Positions 26,444 to 39,301 of a stretch of 64,000 nt of DNA are shown here, one piece after another. The position numbers and the translations under genes are program-made. The stretch comes from Branchiostoma floridae (Eukaryota > Chordata > Leptocardii > Amphioxiformes > Branchiostomatidae). The notes under the pieces were generated by a model. It saw only the letters and a program-made list of their open reading frames with translations. It did no database searches and was not told the origin of the DNA. The stretch is taken from the NCBI RefSeq assembly GCF_000003815.2, contig NC_049992.1, positions 10,342,755 to 10,406,754 of the forward strand, given 5' to 3'. The stretch's first letter is position 1. The number at the start of each line of letters is the position of its first letter.

Positions 26444-27568
26444 GCAAGAAAGTTTGCCATTCTGATTCCTTATTCGGTCTACCCTTATCCCTGGGTCGTA
26501 ATTGATTGGTTAGGGACTTAAGGTGCACAAAACATGGACGGGTTGAAGTATGGAAAGGAGAGAAGGGACGGTGACATACTTAAGGAGGCGACTTAGAGTC
26601 TGCAACACAAAGAAAAGGAAGGGTGATTTATACTGGCTCCTTATTATGGACCAATCCCATCTCTAGACGATTCCTGGCATCAGTGTGTATCGATCTGTGT
26701 GTTCAGCAATTCTCTGGACACGTAAAATGGCCAAACATTTATTACAACAAGAATTCCCCAGTCAGCGTGGGCCACACATGAAAGGGGAATACAAAGATAT
26801 CGTCCAACAGAGTCGAACATAAACCTTGACCCTGAAATATCTGATTGACATGGCAAGTGAGAGGGGTACTGATTCTGATCTGGAAAATGAGAAAGCTGAA
26901 CAGTAACAAAAGTAACTGGACAGCAGGGTCTAGTTCTGTTGGCTTCAGGCCCGTAAAGTTTACAAGGCACATGCATACGAAATGTTCCTGACACCACAAT
27001 GGGAACACACCCTGATACATATCTCACACAGTATCATACATTGGCGACAATATCTGAATATATACAAGAAGGACGTGTTTGTTGAAGTTACATTTCGTTA
27101 TAAAGCTATTTTTGTCTTTTTGATAGACGTCTTCACAACATTGGCTACATGATTTGTCCTTGATATGGTAATAGCCTTTGTTGTGACATGTAGCCATTTA
27201 GGTTTTATACCCTTAACATATATAAGTCACGTACAAATACAACATTAACTTCTAATGGAAAAGTTTTCATTCCTATCTGTTGCAGACATCAGGGAATGGT
27301 AATAGTCATCACAGCCAGTACTACAGATACACTACAGACCAGTGGAGACAAGGTTGCAGGTTATTGATCACATCAAAGTAGAACCGATGATTACTTTGAC
27401 ACTGAGTTCACCTCTGCAGAGCTGAGCAGTCTTTGATCAGATATGAAACGGGGAATACATCGCACTGCATTGCACCAAAAGGTCACCAACCATTCCAAAA
27501 CATTCCAGGCTGTCCTATATACATCGTAAAAATGCACTTACTGCCACGGAAAGTGAAAAAAAGGGAAC
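26444..27568. other. Non-coding interval, 3' flank of the first EGF/FN3 gene
   Basis: No supported feature; the 3' UTR of the minus-strand gene ending at 27569 should lie here. Confidence 0.45.
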
Positions 27569-29569
27569 TCAAATAACAATAGTATCATCGTAAAGAACCT
27601 GGTCGATGAGAAGCGAGTATCGCCTCGTCTGAAAGATCGTCAACAGTGTTACAAAGACCATAATGGCGAGGAAAACTGTGGCAGTGACTGCAAAGATATG
27701 GATAGCATACAGTGGTTGGTAAAACAAATCGGCCTCCTTCTCAGTTTGTACGTTGATACAGAATGTTCCAGCCGGAGGAGCACCGTCTTTAATCTTTTGA
27801 GTGCTGCTTCCAACATCGACAGATACACATGTGTTGTACACACGGCCGGGCTTCAATCCGTCAAAGGTATACACGTCAACGTCATCTCCGAGTTGCACAG
27901 CACGGAGCAGTACTTCATCAGACACTTTCACCGTGTAATTGGCCTGTCTGGAGATGTTTCGAATACCCCATTTAACTGTTATGGATGTTTTGGTGGCATT
28001 GAGACCTGACACGTCAATGTTTGACAGTTCGCAGAAGCGGCCGTAGTAAAGAATGGGGCATTTACAGAAGAACCCGGTAGCTCTTTGTATGCAGACGCCG
28101 TCTTGTTGACAGATGCTTGCATCACAAAATGTTTCTTCCGTGCTAAGCTGTCCCTTTGCGCTTGGTACCGAGGGAACATGAGGGCGAACCTTTCCAAAGA
28201 CTTCGTTAAACGAACTGCCTTTGATTGCATGAGTCACCGGGAGGACACTCTGTGGGATTTTGGAGCCAGACTTTCCAAATGAATCATTCCTGGTCGCTAA
28301 TGGGACTGCAACAGTGCTATGCTGTGTGTGGTTTTTCATGTTCACATCGTGTGGATGTGTTTTTGAATCACCAGAAGAATATGCACTTTCTATTGCCAAA
28401 GAGCTCTTTGGCAAATCAGAGCCTCCAAAGTCATCTTTAGAGCCAGTCATAAGGTTGTTGAACTGTCGTCCTTTGACGTTGAATGTATCGCTATTGGGCC
28501 TTTTGTACTTGCTCCCACGTCCTGTTGATCCATATTTCTTATGCTTCAGAGGCAGATTTCCTCTCCTGTATGTTTTCCTGGTGATAGTGGTTAATCGTGC
28601 TTGTCGGCTTCTAATCGGTTTATTCACAGTACCATTGAATGTTGAGGCGCTGTCACGCTCCTTCGGCTTCACGATCGATAGCGAACTCCCTCGGGATGTG
28701 AAGGGCATTAAGGGTAGACCATCGCCACCGGTGATGCTATCTCTGGTTTTCATCATGTTTCTTCCACGACCATTAGACTTGGATAATTCATATTGCACAG
28801 CTTTTTGAGCCACACCGTCTCTCTCTGTTGTCGCGTTGGCAAGCGATGATGGTACGATGTCGGGCATCTTGCCTCCTGTTTGCTGCAAATGATTCACAGT
28901 TTCCTTTGCGTTGGTATCTTGATTAGCCGCAGTGGAATTGATCAGCGTTTTCAGAGAGTCATATTTTGGCTTCTTTCCAAGTGAAGATTTTATCTTCTCT
29001 GTCATATCACTTGTCTTATTCTGATTCACAATTGTTAAAGATTTATTCAACCCAAGTTTCTCAAGCTTTGGTGATAGTTTATCATGCAGTATCGAGATCA
29101 TATCGGATGCAGGGGCATCCTTATCCAGCAGGTCTGAATGATGTTCGCGAGTCGAGTCGTTTCTTGTGCCAGTGAATGAAGTTGCGGTAGCTTCCCCATC
29201 ATGTCTTGAGTTACCTACAGAACCGACAGATGTGTTTTGCCTAAGTTTCTCGTTGACGAATGTTGAACCAGATGAAGAATTGCTTCTCTTTGTTGTCGAC
29301 TGTGCCAAGAGAGTAGATTCCGCATCATCCAAAAAATCGTTATCGTCTTTGGGCAATTTCAGGAAGAAAACTGTCGACTTCATCTTTGTTTCTTTTCGAC
29401 TGTCATCAATTTTGTCACGACTAGCCGGATATCCAAAGTCGGCGTTGTCTGCATCCGTGCTCTTATCTATGGCCGGCGCTGTCAATCCGCGTCCGTCATC
29501 CAATTGTTCTTCATTGTCCTTTAGGATGAGCCTGTCAGACTGTCTCTCCAACCACTTCATTACATCTTT
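27569..29569 (-). CDS. Type I membrane protein, stalk + EGF + FN3-like + TM; 5' end in assembly gap
   Basis: The frame is open without a break from the gap edge (29569) to TAA at 27569. The first visible ATG is at 29560 (663 residues), but the sequence after it (MKWLERQSDRL) is hydrophilic and the frame is open upstream, so the true start and signal peptide are probably in the N run. Numbered from that Met: residues 1-475 are a hydrophilic stalk rich in Ser, Thr, Asn and Lys with many glycosylation sites; 479-510 is one EGF repeat (six Cys, ending YYGRFC); about 515-605 is an FN3-like fold with SITVKW, FDGLKPGRVYNTCVSV and a second Cys (TFCINV); about 617-643 is the membrane helix; the last 19 residues are cytoplasmic (RRYSLLIDQVLYDDTIVI). 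It is probably a surface adhesion or recognition molecule. It is related to 39384-40928, 43482-44636 and 53872-55230. Confidence 0.8.
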   Translation of the reverse strand, partial: KDVMKWLERQSDRLILKDNEEQLDDGRGLTAPAIDKSTDADNADFGYPASRDKIDDSRKETKMKSTVFFLKLPKDDNDFLDDAESTLLAQSTTKRSNSSSGSTFVNEKLRQNTSVGSVGNSRHDGEATATSFTGTRNDSTREHHSDLLDKDAPASDMISILHDKLSPKLEKLGLNKSLTIVNQNKTSDMTEKIKSSLGKKPKYDSLKTLINSTAANQDTNAKETVNHLQQTGGKMPDIVPSSLANATTERDGVAQKAVQYELSKSNGRGRNMMKTRDSITGGDGLPLMPFTSRGSSLSIVKPKERDSASTFNGTVNKPIRSRQARLTTITRKTYRRGNLPLKHKKYGSTGRGSKYKRPNSDTFNVKGRQFNNLMTGSKDDFGGSDLPKSSLAIESAYSSGDSKTHPHDVNMKNHTQHSTVAVPLATRNDSFGKSGSKIPQSVLPVTHAIKGSSFNEVFGKVRPHVPSVPSAKGQLSTEETFCDASICQQDGVCIQRATGFFCKCPILYYGRFCELSNIDVSGLNATKTSITVKWGIRNISRQANYTVKVSDEVLLRAVQLGDDVDVYTFDGLKPGRVYNTCVSVDVGSSTQKIKDGAPPAGTFCINVQTEKEADLFYQPLYAIHIFAVTATVFLAIMVFVTLLTIFQTRRYSLLIDQVLYDDTIVI

Positions 29570-29994
29570 NNNNNNNNNNNNNNNNNNNNNNNNNNNNNNN
29601 NNNNNNNNNNNNNNNNNNNNNNNNNNNNNNNNNNNNNNNNNNNNNNNNNNNNNNNNNNNNNNNNNNNNNNNNNNNNNNNNNNNNNNNNNNNNNNNNNNNN
29701 NNNNNNNNNNNNNNNNNNNNNNNNNNNNNNNNNNNNNNNNNNNNNNNNNNNNNNNNNNNNNNNNNNNNNNNNNNNNNNNNNNNNNNNNNNNNNNNNNNNN
29801 NNNNNNNNNNNNNNNNNNNNNNNNNNNNNNNNNNNNNNNNNNNNNNNNNNNNNNNNNNNNNNNNNNNNNNNNNNNNNNNNNNNNNNNNNNNNNNNNNNNN
29901 NNNNNNNNNNNNNNNNNNNNNNNNNNNNNNNNNNNNNNNNNNNNNNNNNNNNNNNNNNNNNNNNNNNNNNNNNNNNNNNNNNNNNNNNNNNNNN
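29570..29994. other. Assembly gap, 425 N
   Basis: A run of N with an odd length, so probably an estimated gap. It cuts the 5' end of the 27569-29569 gene. Confidence 0.98.
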
Positions 29995-32900
29995 GTATAA
30001 AAGCTACTATAATTGAAATGGTGACTTTTCACAGTACGGTCAGTTTGGGAAATGTTCAGTCTTCTTCATCGACTAGGTCCTTTGTTAGACTCGATGATGA
30101 AATAATCAAAGCGAAAATTGATTTTTTTATGCACTGAAAGACCAAAATATCACCACATACATCTAAATTCTGCAGTCTTGAAATACACATAGACTGACGT
30201 GTTTGTTTGGACAAGATCAACTGTCTGCAAATCATTGGCCACGTCAATGTTCGGAATCCAACTGTAATCAAAATACACAGTTTGCACTGCTCGAAACATC
30301 TAATGATGTTTACAATCCATCAGAAATTCGAAACGAGAGTCTTTCATAATGGGTAAATGATGTCGCGATTCTGAGTTATGGTTCATAAGCTACTTCTTCT
30401 GCAGACGCCACAATGATAGGCTCAATTTCCCATATTCATAAAGGATATGCCGTGGAAGGTCCAGATGGTCTCCCTAATAGAGTTCTGTGATGGCGAACTG
30501 TTCTCTGACAAGTTGGGTGTTGCACAAAACAAACGTCTTCAACGCAATGGACAACGCCGCACGGTGGACCAGATGCCGTTTTACCGACGACGCTCTTGGA
30601 AACGTCCTGTGGGGGAAAGTTGATTCTTTAAGAAGACAATGGATGCAATAAATGGTTCTAGCAAAGAAACGTTCAGGAAAGCATTCATAGATACTATTAT
30701 ACTTTGGGGCCCAAGAGAGAATCTGGCCCTGTAGCATGTACAGACAAGAAACAGGCCCAATGGGAACGATGAATACGCTGATGGAGAGTCCCAATTAAAT
30801 GCTGAGTTGTTCGAAGTTACGACGAAGATAAAAGATGGCAACGGAGGATCATGGATCACACTCGGTGCCTCAGTATTAAGTTTTACGTATTATTAGACAT
30901 GCAAAGTATCAGATCGATAGAATGTGATCTATTTTTGATACGTGAGTTATAATGATTTTTGCAGTGGTTGCACGATGAGATTCGAGATAAGTACATAGAT
31001 ACATGTATGTAACCCATTTGGCAAATAATCGTTCCATACATTATTCCAATCATAGAGAGTAATGTGATTTAATGAGATACACATGGACAATCTTGGAATA
31101 GATTGAGTCTAGTCAAGACTTCTTTCTTCTCCTTTCATTTCCAAAACTCTTTGTTTTGAACATTTGACACAGTCTGTTTTCAAGTGATTCCGTACATCGA
31201 AAACCACATAGTACTGCCAGCTACAATAAATATCATAAATCCCAACGCTATCCTTCAATCTTTGGCAGCGGTACAAGCACATTCGTATTTCCTACACTAT
31301 GGCAAGTCTATAACAGTTTTCTTGCTTACACTACAACACAGCCAGACATAAGATACCAAACTGTATTACAAGACGTAGACCAAATACCAACCAGTGGACA
31401 AGTGCATCAATCATCAGACCAGGATGCGTACAGAACAGATGCAGACCTGATACGCCGAGAGGGAAACAGACGTGCAGGATAATGAAAGATGCCAGCTTGA
31501 CGGCAGCTTGCTGGAAGGTAAAAGATGTAGAGGCACAGTCCAGGTGATTTTTAAAAGTTATTCTCAGATAAAGCACTATACATTGAGAGTAACGTTGTAC
31601 ATCTTCAGCGTTACATGTATACCACTGTTACAGTCGGCGCAAGCTTGGCACACAGCCAGCTTTGGATCCTGTAGAACATCAGCAAAAAACTCCCCTCGTC
31701 TTTATCCGAACCGTTACCATGACTTTTTCGGAAAAATACGGTTCTCTTCGATCGAGGTTTCTTGATGACAAATCACAGCAGAGCTGCATTACAATTGCTC
31801 TTTTGGCCTTCTACATGGCAGTACGTCTTGTTTAGAGACTGTTCTGCCCTGTCAGATAATTGAACACGCCAAACATAGTCAATACCTGCATCCGATGGGA
31901 CTTCTCCGGCGCACAGCATAGCAATATTCCGTACGTAACGAGCCCGCTCATGAATTCTAGCGAGCTTTAATGAATAATTGATAGTCTGCTTGGGTCTAAG
32001 ATTTCAGTATGGAGAATAACTGGTCTTACAGCCGTTTTATGCGAGGACCATCTCGTAAAAGTGTTGTTTTTCTAACGATGGTCTTTTAAACATTTACAAG
32101 CTACTTAATGGAGAATTTGCCGGTTGGTATCGTACGCCTTTCAGTAAAAACAAGTAATGATGTATTAGATAATCACAATCAGGCTGTGCAGTTGCTCGGG
32201 TTATTGTTAAAGACGGGTTAGCAAAATGATTTTTCATGATATGAAATTTAATAAACCCAGCGGAAATTGTCGCCTTCTAGTAAATGCAATTACCTCTGAT
32301 GTTTCCATTGTCCTTTGAAACTACACAGAACTTATCTATAGAATAAACCGGAGCGACTATGATCGAAGATGTCAAACCTACTTGCTTTCATTAAACTCCA
32401 GTACTAACGGTTTGGTAATGTGCAAAGATTATCATAAATGCGTTACCCTTTAAGGCCTTCTAAACCCTCTACATCAAGGACTGATCTGACATTTTTCAAA
32501 TATACACGTATATATAGTAGATAGAGATAATTCCATTACGTACATATACCGGTAAATATGTTTCTTTCTGTAGGATTGGTAACGACTTATGTTGAACCTA
32601 CCTCTGCCCTCGTAGAAAACAAAAGAGCCTTACCGATATATCCGAGCAGAGTGCTGTACATCCAGTCAGTGTAGCTGTGACGTTAGCTCACCTCCTATCA
32701 CTGCTGCCCGGCCGTCACTATCGCCCGGGTTATCTGAGAAAGGCGCTTGCATACGATGAAAGAGCGATGCGGAAAACGCAGTGACAGCGTTTCATGTGCA
32801 CGGAGACTGTCCCCTCCGCGGCTCTCCCCACGTAATCATTTCAACCATCTCCCGGCAACCTCATCGAAAGGCAAGTATCCCTGGAGTCTCCCTGCTGCAG

Positions 32901-34159
32901 TTTCCGCTGAAATTTATTGCCCTCCAAAGGGTTGATTGACGACCCATCTTATGTTTAAAGCTCGGAACTTTCTACTTCCATTGTACCAAGGTCACCTTGC
33001 GGAAGACTGGTTGTAAATCTTAAGAACATGAAAGAGCTGAAACTTTGAGATGTGTACTTTAATGCAAAAATGAATGCCTCAATTGCTAGAAAATTACACA
33101 AGTAAATACATGTTAGTTCACCATCTTGTCTATTGTTTCTGGTTGATCACACGCAAGGGGTTGTTAGTATTGATCGGTTTGCATTACAAAGTGATCAGGT
33201 CTGATTGACAAGCCGTCCGTAGTGAAGTAACCCCGTTTCCGTAATACAAGACGTTCCGTCATGTAACTTGGTACTTTTATCATTGAAGATGAACGGTAAG
33301 TGTTACTAGTGCTATGCATACTAAATTGAGCGATCGTGCCATCTGGCACTCTCCCTTCTGCCCATTGCAATGTTTCAGGGAGTTTGAATACGTCGTTATA
33401 GTTTGGAATCTACTTCAGGGGATGTGAGTTACGGACGGAATGGGTGTGTTTGCGTATTGATTCCAGGCAGAACAAATGGAAGATCCCCCTAGCAAATGTG
33501 CCGCAATTTCCGGACAGGTTTGTAATCAATTCTAGGTTTGGAAAAAGCCACCTCTTAATATACTGTTGAGTCAGCCATGGGCAATACCTGCAAATGCCTC
33601 TGTTTTACTGAAGTCAGGCACTGTCCAATAATGGTAAAACTGTAATAGTTTTATGACTCATTTCCGGCAAATATTGGTGGTTGGGCCGTAAGGCAAAGAT
33701 GTATAATACAGCAATCAATTACTGAGATATTGCAAAAAAGCATGAGAAAATAAATGTTTTATAAACATAATCACTTGATTGAGAGAAAGGTGAGGTCGGA
33801 AGCACCCTCATTCTGAAAGCAGTCCTGTCGCCATTTTCTCCATTGTGTTTAGGGAGTATTTCCCGCATTCAGTGAGACTGCGTCAAGATATCTTTCCTTG
33901 GCATCTTTTGGACATGCAACAGTTGGAATAATTCATTGATCAATCCTGTATGGTATCGATTATCTATACCTATCTGGGAAAATGATCCAGAAGGCCTTGG
34001 GTTCTGATTGGTATCTCCCTCCACTGTTCGGTAGATGCTTGTCAAACCATTGGGATGCATCGGTGTCGCAAACTTGACTTCTTATTATAAAATCAATTGT
34101 CTCTATACTGCAACATGCTGACCGGACTCAACAGCGTTAGGCTAATATATAAACGTGCA
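29995..34159. other. Non-coding interval
   Basis: No gene supported. The short GC-rich piece at 32690-32940 has a 62-codon plus frame without motifs. A non-coding first exon of the 29569-27569 gene could lie here. Confidence 0.4.
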
Positions 34160-34440
34160 GACGTCGATGAAGGTTAGACATCCAGGTAATAAGATATGCC
34201 AAAAAGTAGTTACTCGAGAAACTGGATAAGATTTTGGAAACGGTCAGACGTGTTAACTAGCAACTAGTTTTCGTCAGTGACACTGAAGTGATCTGGAAGA
34301 AACAGGTCTTTTATACCCTAAGTATGAATGAAGACAATTTTAGATGTCCAATAGGAAACATGTGAGACAAATTCAGGCTGAAGACAATTTGGATTCCAAT
34401 AGAAAACAAGGCTAAGACACAGTTGATGCAAATGAGTTAA
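34160..34440. repeat. Probable retroelement-derived dispersed repeat
   Basis: The stretch begins GTCGATGAAGGTTAGACATCC and continues through TTACTCGAGAAACTGGATAA and GGAAACGGTCAGACGTGTTA to GTCAGTGACACTGAAG. This block type (dispersed GAAGGTTAGACATCC with a nearby GTTTCG/GTCAGTG) recurs in part at 50917-50995 in this window. The origin from a LINE or Penelope-like 3' tail is an inference from style. Confidence 0.35.
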
Positions 34441-37400
34441 TTAGCGTACATTTTTGGGGCTTCCCTGTCGTAATGAAATCCTCTCGTGAAACCTCAGACA
34501 CACGTTTATTCCAATAGATCAAGAGTAGATATCAGCGCAAACGGCGTCCCAAATGAAACGTCCATTCCACCAGAAGTGGATCATATGTTCGAGTATCCAT
34601 TATGGGACTATTATGTTGCGTGGGCCTCGTAGTTCTTGTTGCTTCAGGCCTCTACAGGGCATCGTTAGATGGGAAGTTGCGCCGTCTGGGATTCGCCTGA
34701 GGCGGTCAGCGTCAGCAGCGATCCAAATGAGCGATGAACCGGAACCCACGTTCTTTTTTCTTCGAGCCACCGTTCTTACCGCTTGGGTGATTGCATTGGG
34801 GGTTGTCTGATGGAGATTTTTCCCGCATCCTCGTCTTGCATGTTCGCGGGCTTAAAAGAGCAACTTGGCGTTTAGCTTTATGGTGAACCAGGGCGACCGA
34901 AATGACCGAAATGTATTCTCTTGTTTGGAAACGTACGTAAAATGCACAAGATAGCTGCCACAGAGGCACTTAACGTCTTTCTTTTCTCCGTTGAGTTAAA
35001 AATGAGTACTTAGCTTCAGGATGTCTTCCGTATAATGAGCCATAAAACCGGAGGCCCTTTGTCTGAGGAGAGGCACACATCAAGCAAGTTAAAAATCCGA
35101 ACACATTTGTCGAAGAGGCTAGGGATCCATTCCGGTGCGAGTTGATCAAAACAGTTCCATTTCGCACAGCTTGTACTTACTGTACAATACTGGTGTTTTA
35201 AGGCCTAGATATTTATTGTTTATTGTGAACTGACTTGGTGTACTGATTATACCAAACAAACAAACAAAAAACAAGCTAACAAGCAAAGAGAGTGAACGCC
35301 CATAACTTCGACTGATGATAACTCCCTGGTAGGCAAATGTAATATCACAGTTCTTCACCTTGACAGCATACAAATGAATGCCGGTGTGGTATTCATTACC
35401 TTGTATAATTAATGATGTGCACTTTGCAAAATGTAAATCCTTTGCTCAGTAGTCTGTCGTTTACCTTCCCTTGGAGACTAAATCGCAATAGCAATGACAT
35501 TTCCAAATCTCTAAATTAACTGTGCCAATATGTCATGTAATAAAACAACTAGACATAGCTTTGCACTAGCGAAAATTGATTCTTCTTGCGTCAATTCAAT
35601 GAAACAGTCACATTTCTAATTTTTTGTCGGTAAAATGTATAGTTTGTAGTTAGCACTTAGCAAGTTGTTTTCAAAAGGCGAATGTCTTGATTTGGTACTA
35701 TGACACTAAAAACCGTGACAGATTCTTGAAAAGCTCTCACTCCGCCCTATCACCCCGCTACCCAGCCAGCAAAAAGGACAGACTATTGACTACTGGCAGT
35801 GCACAGAGTTCGACTTTTATCGGCAGCGTACCTAAATCTCAGCACTGTGTTCGACCTTCGAGACCACAATGCGTTATTGACTGTGTAGACAGCTTTTATC
35901 AGGAGCCCCGGTAATGTGGCGTACCGCAAGGCAACGGAAGCATCTTCAGCCATAGCCGCAGCTTAACAGAGATCGTTGCTCTGTAGACATTCTGGACCAA
36001 ATGGTCCAGACTTATGCATCATGATCTTCTAAGTCTCACTCATCCTACTGATGAGTATATCTTCTTGGCACTTAGAAGTGTAGACAGTTTGGATCGCAGA
36101 CAGCTGGAGATATACTTATCCAGGCAGCTTCTCAAGAATCTTCATGACTCCATAAAATAAGTTAGAGGACCGGTATGGAGAAAGTCAGTTTGTTAGAGAT
36201 GATGGTGTGTAACATCAACTCTGAGACTCATGATTCCACCGGATGCCATAATAACGCCACATGAGACAAATTCAAAGTGATTTAAAGAGATGTACCAATG
36301 TAATCCTGAGATACACACACTTCAGATGTCTATTAGTAAGTGTACAAGACCAAGGAGGTGATTTTTTAACCTCCTTGACAAGACAATATTGAGAAGGCCT
36401 CTAATCCGTGTTTTTTTTTATGTGGCACTATTATGGCACATGGTGGAATTATGAGAGTTGATGTTAGATCCAGTCCGTACTCTGTATGGGCTACTGTCAT
36501 TGACGGACAGTCGATCTCGACTAGTTGATGGATCTAGCCATGGTATCTTGTATGTTGGCAACGCTGTAGCTTCAGTTACCGCCACAGTGTATTGTATTCT
36601 AAACACAAATAAGTCGTAGCTGCACAGAAAGTGATTCAATGTTTCAGTCATAATGTTATTCAGGCAAATTCTCTTGATATCAACTTGTAGGGGCCATATA
36701 TCGACATCATTTTTTCCCACCTTGAAGGTAAAGTCATTTTCTGGTACATTTGACATTGTAAATCTCGTGCATTTCATCAGGATATCTTATCGCGCTTCCA
36801 CTTTGGGTTCATGGCAGTTGTCCAAAGCCATGTAAATGAGAATGTGTACTGGAACCCGAGGATGTATATTCCTGTCGTGTCTTGCATATTGTATGCATGT
36901 TTGATTACGTTTCATGGATGAAGGCCAACGTGTACTCCGGTATTTTTTTATCCTCGATTTTAACATCTCCTCAAATCTTTACTTTACTTTATTTGACTTT
37001 ATTCACATCCACATTAATCATATTTTATACAAGTATTCCTTCGTAAGAGTTTTACTTGCATTGTGATGTTTTCTGCATGGCTCATTCCTTTAGATATAGT
37101 GTTAACACTTGCCTTCATATCAATCACTGCCCGATACAGTCATCAATTGCTCCCCTCATTTTCACTCTATTTCACGGATTGGAGCTTTACATGCCGTGCT
37201 ACATACAACAGCTGTCTCGAATATAAGTTGGTAAGCTAATGCAGCAAATCAACCTCTACGGCCATGAAAGCCGGTAAATCAAAAGATGGCGTGTCTGATA
37301 TTGAATAGCATATACATTCTATAGATCTATACGTACGCGCCCAGTGTTCTTTGTCAGGTCGTGTTCGTACATATTATTCTATCGGCATGCTTTAAATTTG

Positions 37401-38826
37401 TAATGATTCCAATTAACTGTAGTACCGGACAAGGTGACCCTGTGACGTAGCTGCTCGAACGACCAATGGCAGCTCTCATTTTTCACCTAACGTGACGTTA
37501 TACATATCAATAATTCATGTTCTTTACTTTCTTGATTAACTGGAAATCCTCTCCAGTGAATAACACTGACATAGCACCTTCCTCAAGAGCGTCAATCGTA
37601 ATGACATAGTGCTATAATTTACGATATTGTGCTGACAGAATGTCATAGTAGAGTTCTCATTTCTTTCCTAAGTTAACAGTGTAAAACATTACTACCAATC
37701 AAAATGTAAAAGTTTGGCATTTTACTAGGAATGCACGACACATATAAATGGAAGACAAATTCACTATAAGTGATGTCAAAAGTAAACGACGTTTCGACAA
37801 AGATGAGTGTAGACATGGCATTTAGTAGCGTGGTAAATCTTAATTTGCCTGTACATCATCCGTCATTCAAATGTTTCTTTTGCCGTGAGCACGTTTATCA
37901 AGTCTTTGACTTTAAGCAGTGCTCAACAGCAGGATCAGGCGTTATTTTCTAAAAGGCCACATTATCATGATTACAAAATGAACCAAATTACAAAATTTCA
38001 TCATTAATTTTTGCCCAGGCTGAATATGGATGAAAAAGTATTCACATACACACTACAACAATGTTTTTTTAAGATCGGCATTATAGATTTCTGAAAATCC
38101 TCTCATTTTTATGAGGGTACTTTTTAAGATATTGCACCTGACTATGATTCTGGAGGGTAATGCAAATGCTTTTTTGTCAAAATTGAATTACAAGATGCCA
38201 ATATTTCTTTTTTAAAATTAGATCGAGCAAAACTATCCGCAGGACCAGAACCCTTGGTTCAGCTATTGAGTGCATATTTACGACTTGTGTCACATGAGAT
38301 TGAACACATTTCATTAGATACCATATAGCATATACATCGATGTATATTCCGTTATATCTTTTCGCTTAATCCATTACACCAGTCATAAATTTTATCGAGT
38401 GGTTGACGTTTATTACTGTCTGGTCAATGGCTACAATATATTAATGTGCAACCCAATAGTTCACCTACCAATGTCATATGCTGATGCGCTGGTTCTTCAT
38501 TTTTAAAAAATGTGGCCGTGGAAGATAAAAAGTAAACTGCAGAGTTCAGAATGTACGAAAAGACTGAAACGTCATCTCTTCCTTAATCTTTCATGTTTTC
38601 TGTTATTTCTTCAACAAATAGCCAAAGCAGAATATACAACATTACAAGAAGACGCATATCTGCACTTGATTACAAGCTGACAAATCTGCCAAATAGTGAA
38701 ATATAGAGAAAATTTATTTGCAAATTCATGCCCGTATGCTAATTGCAAGTACATAGTACAAGCAAGATAGAAAATAGGCATGTAGCAATGAACTGTGATA
38801 CAATACTATTATACAAATAGACTACT
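34441..38826. other. Long non-coding interval
   Basis: No gene supported. A short hydrophobic frame near 34570-34700 (IMGLLCCVGLVVLVASGLY) ends after 34 residues and has no splice or homology support. The rest is AT-rich without recognisable structure. Confidence 0.4.
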
Positions 38827-38832
38827 CGAATA

Positions 38833-39240
38833 CTAGTGTTGACGATATCTAGGTAGGTTGGGTTTGACTTCTTTTTTGGAAGCAGAGGAAGGTAGAAGAA
38901 AGCAGAGGAAGAGTCCCACTTTTTCTACAAATTGCGGGTTTTGTGATTTTAAGAGGAAAGTGGCTTTTTCTTCGTCCGTAAATGTGGGAAATTTGGGGAA
39001 TATAATTGTGATTTCTTTAAACAATGTGATTATTTCGGTGCGGTTAAATGAACACTTGGAAATAAACTGTGTTTCGTCCTCCACTGCTTTAGATGTAGAG
39101 TATTTACAAATTATTTCACACACTGGTAATCTGGTAACAGTATGCCCCAGACACTGCTCTCCCCGTATCATCGCAGCAGGATGCAGCTCACGCATCGCAT
39201 CTGATTTATTAGTGTTAATCAGAGCAGCCAGTAGCTATTA
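38833..39240 (-). pseudogene. Decayed retrotransposon fragment (C-terminal part of an RT polyprotein)
   Basis: A 120-codon minus frame ends at 38833. Its sequence has the layout often seen at the end of LINE-type polyproteins: RLPVCEIICKYSTSKAVEDE, then TQFISKCSFN, then a helix-rich tail. The usual C-C...VEDExHF...C pattern is present with changes (CKY instead of CxxC), and no RT catalytic motif is in reach, so it is a dead fragment. It lies directly before the 5' UTR acceptor of the plus-strand gene at 39384, in its promoter region or first intron. Confidence 0.5.
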
Positions 39241-39301
39241 ATGATTTAATCTGTTCTAATGCACATTTATTCTTCCGATCCTGCACTGGTTTTCATTACA
39301 G

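Noticed and set aside
28260-28808. 182-codon plus-strand frame
   Set aside because: It lies antisense inside the stalk of the 27569-29569 gene, where the minus frame continues to recognisable EGF and FN3 parts.
34570-34700. Short hydrophobic frame IMGLLCCVGLVVLVASGLY resembling a receptor helix
   Set aside because: A stop lies a few codons before it and no EGF or FN3 sequence precedes it; a chance hydrophobic frame is as likely.
36000-36110. CTGATGAG core resembling a hammerhead ribozyme
   Set aside because: No CGAAA box or matching stems follow, so the fold cannot form.
38858-39241. 127-codon plus-strand frame
   Set aside because: It is the complement of the retroelement fragment on the minus strand.
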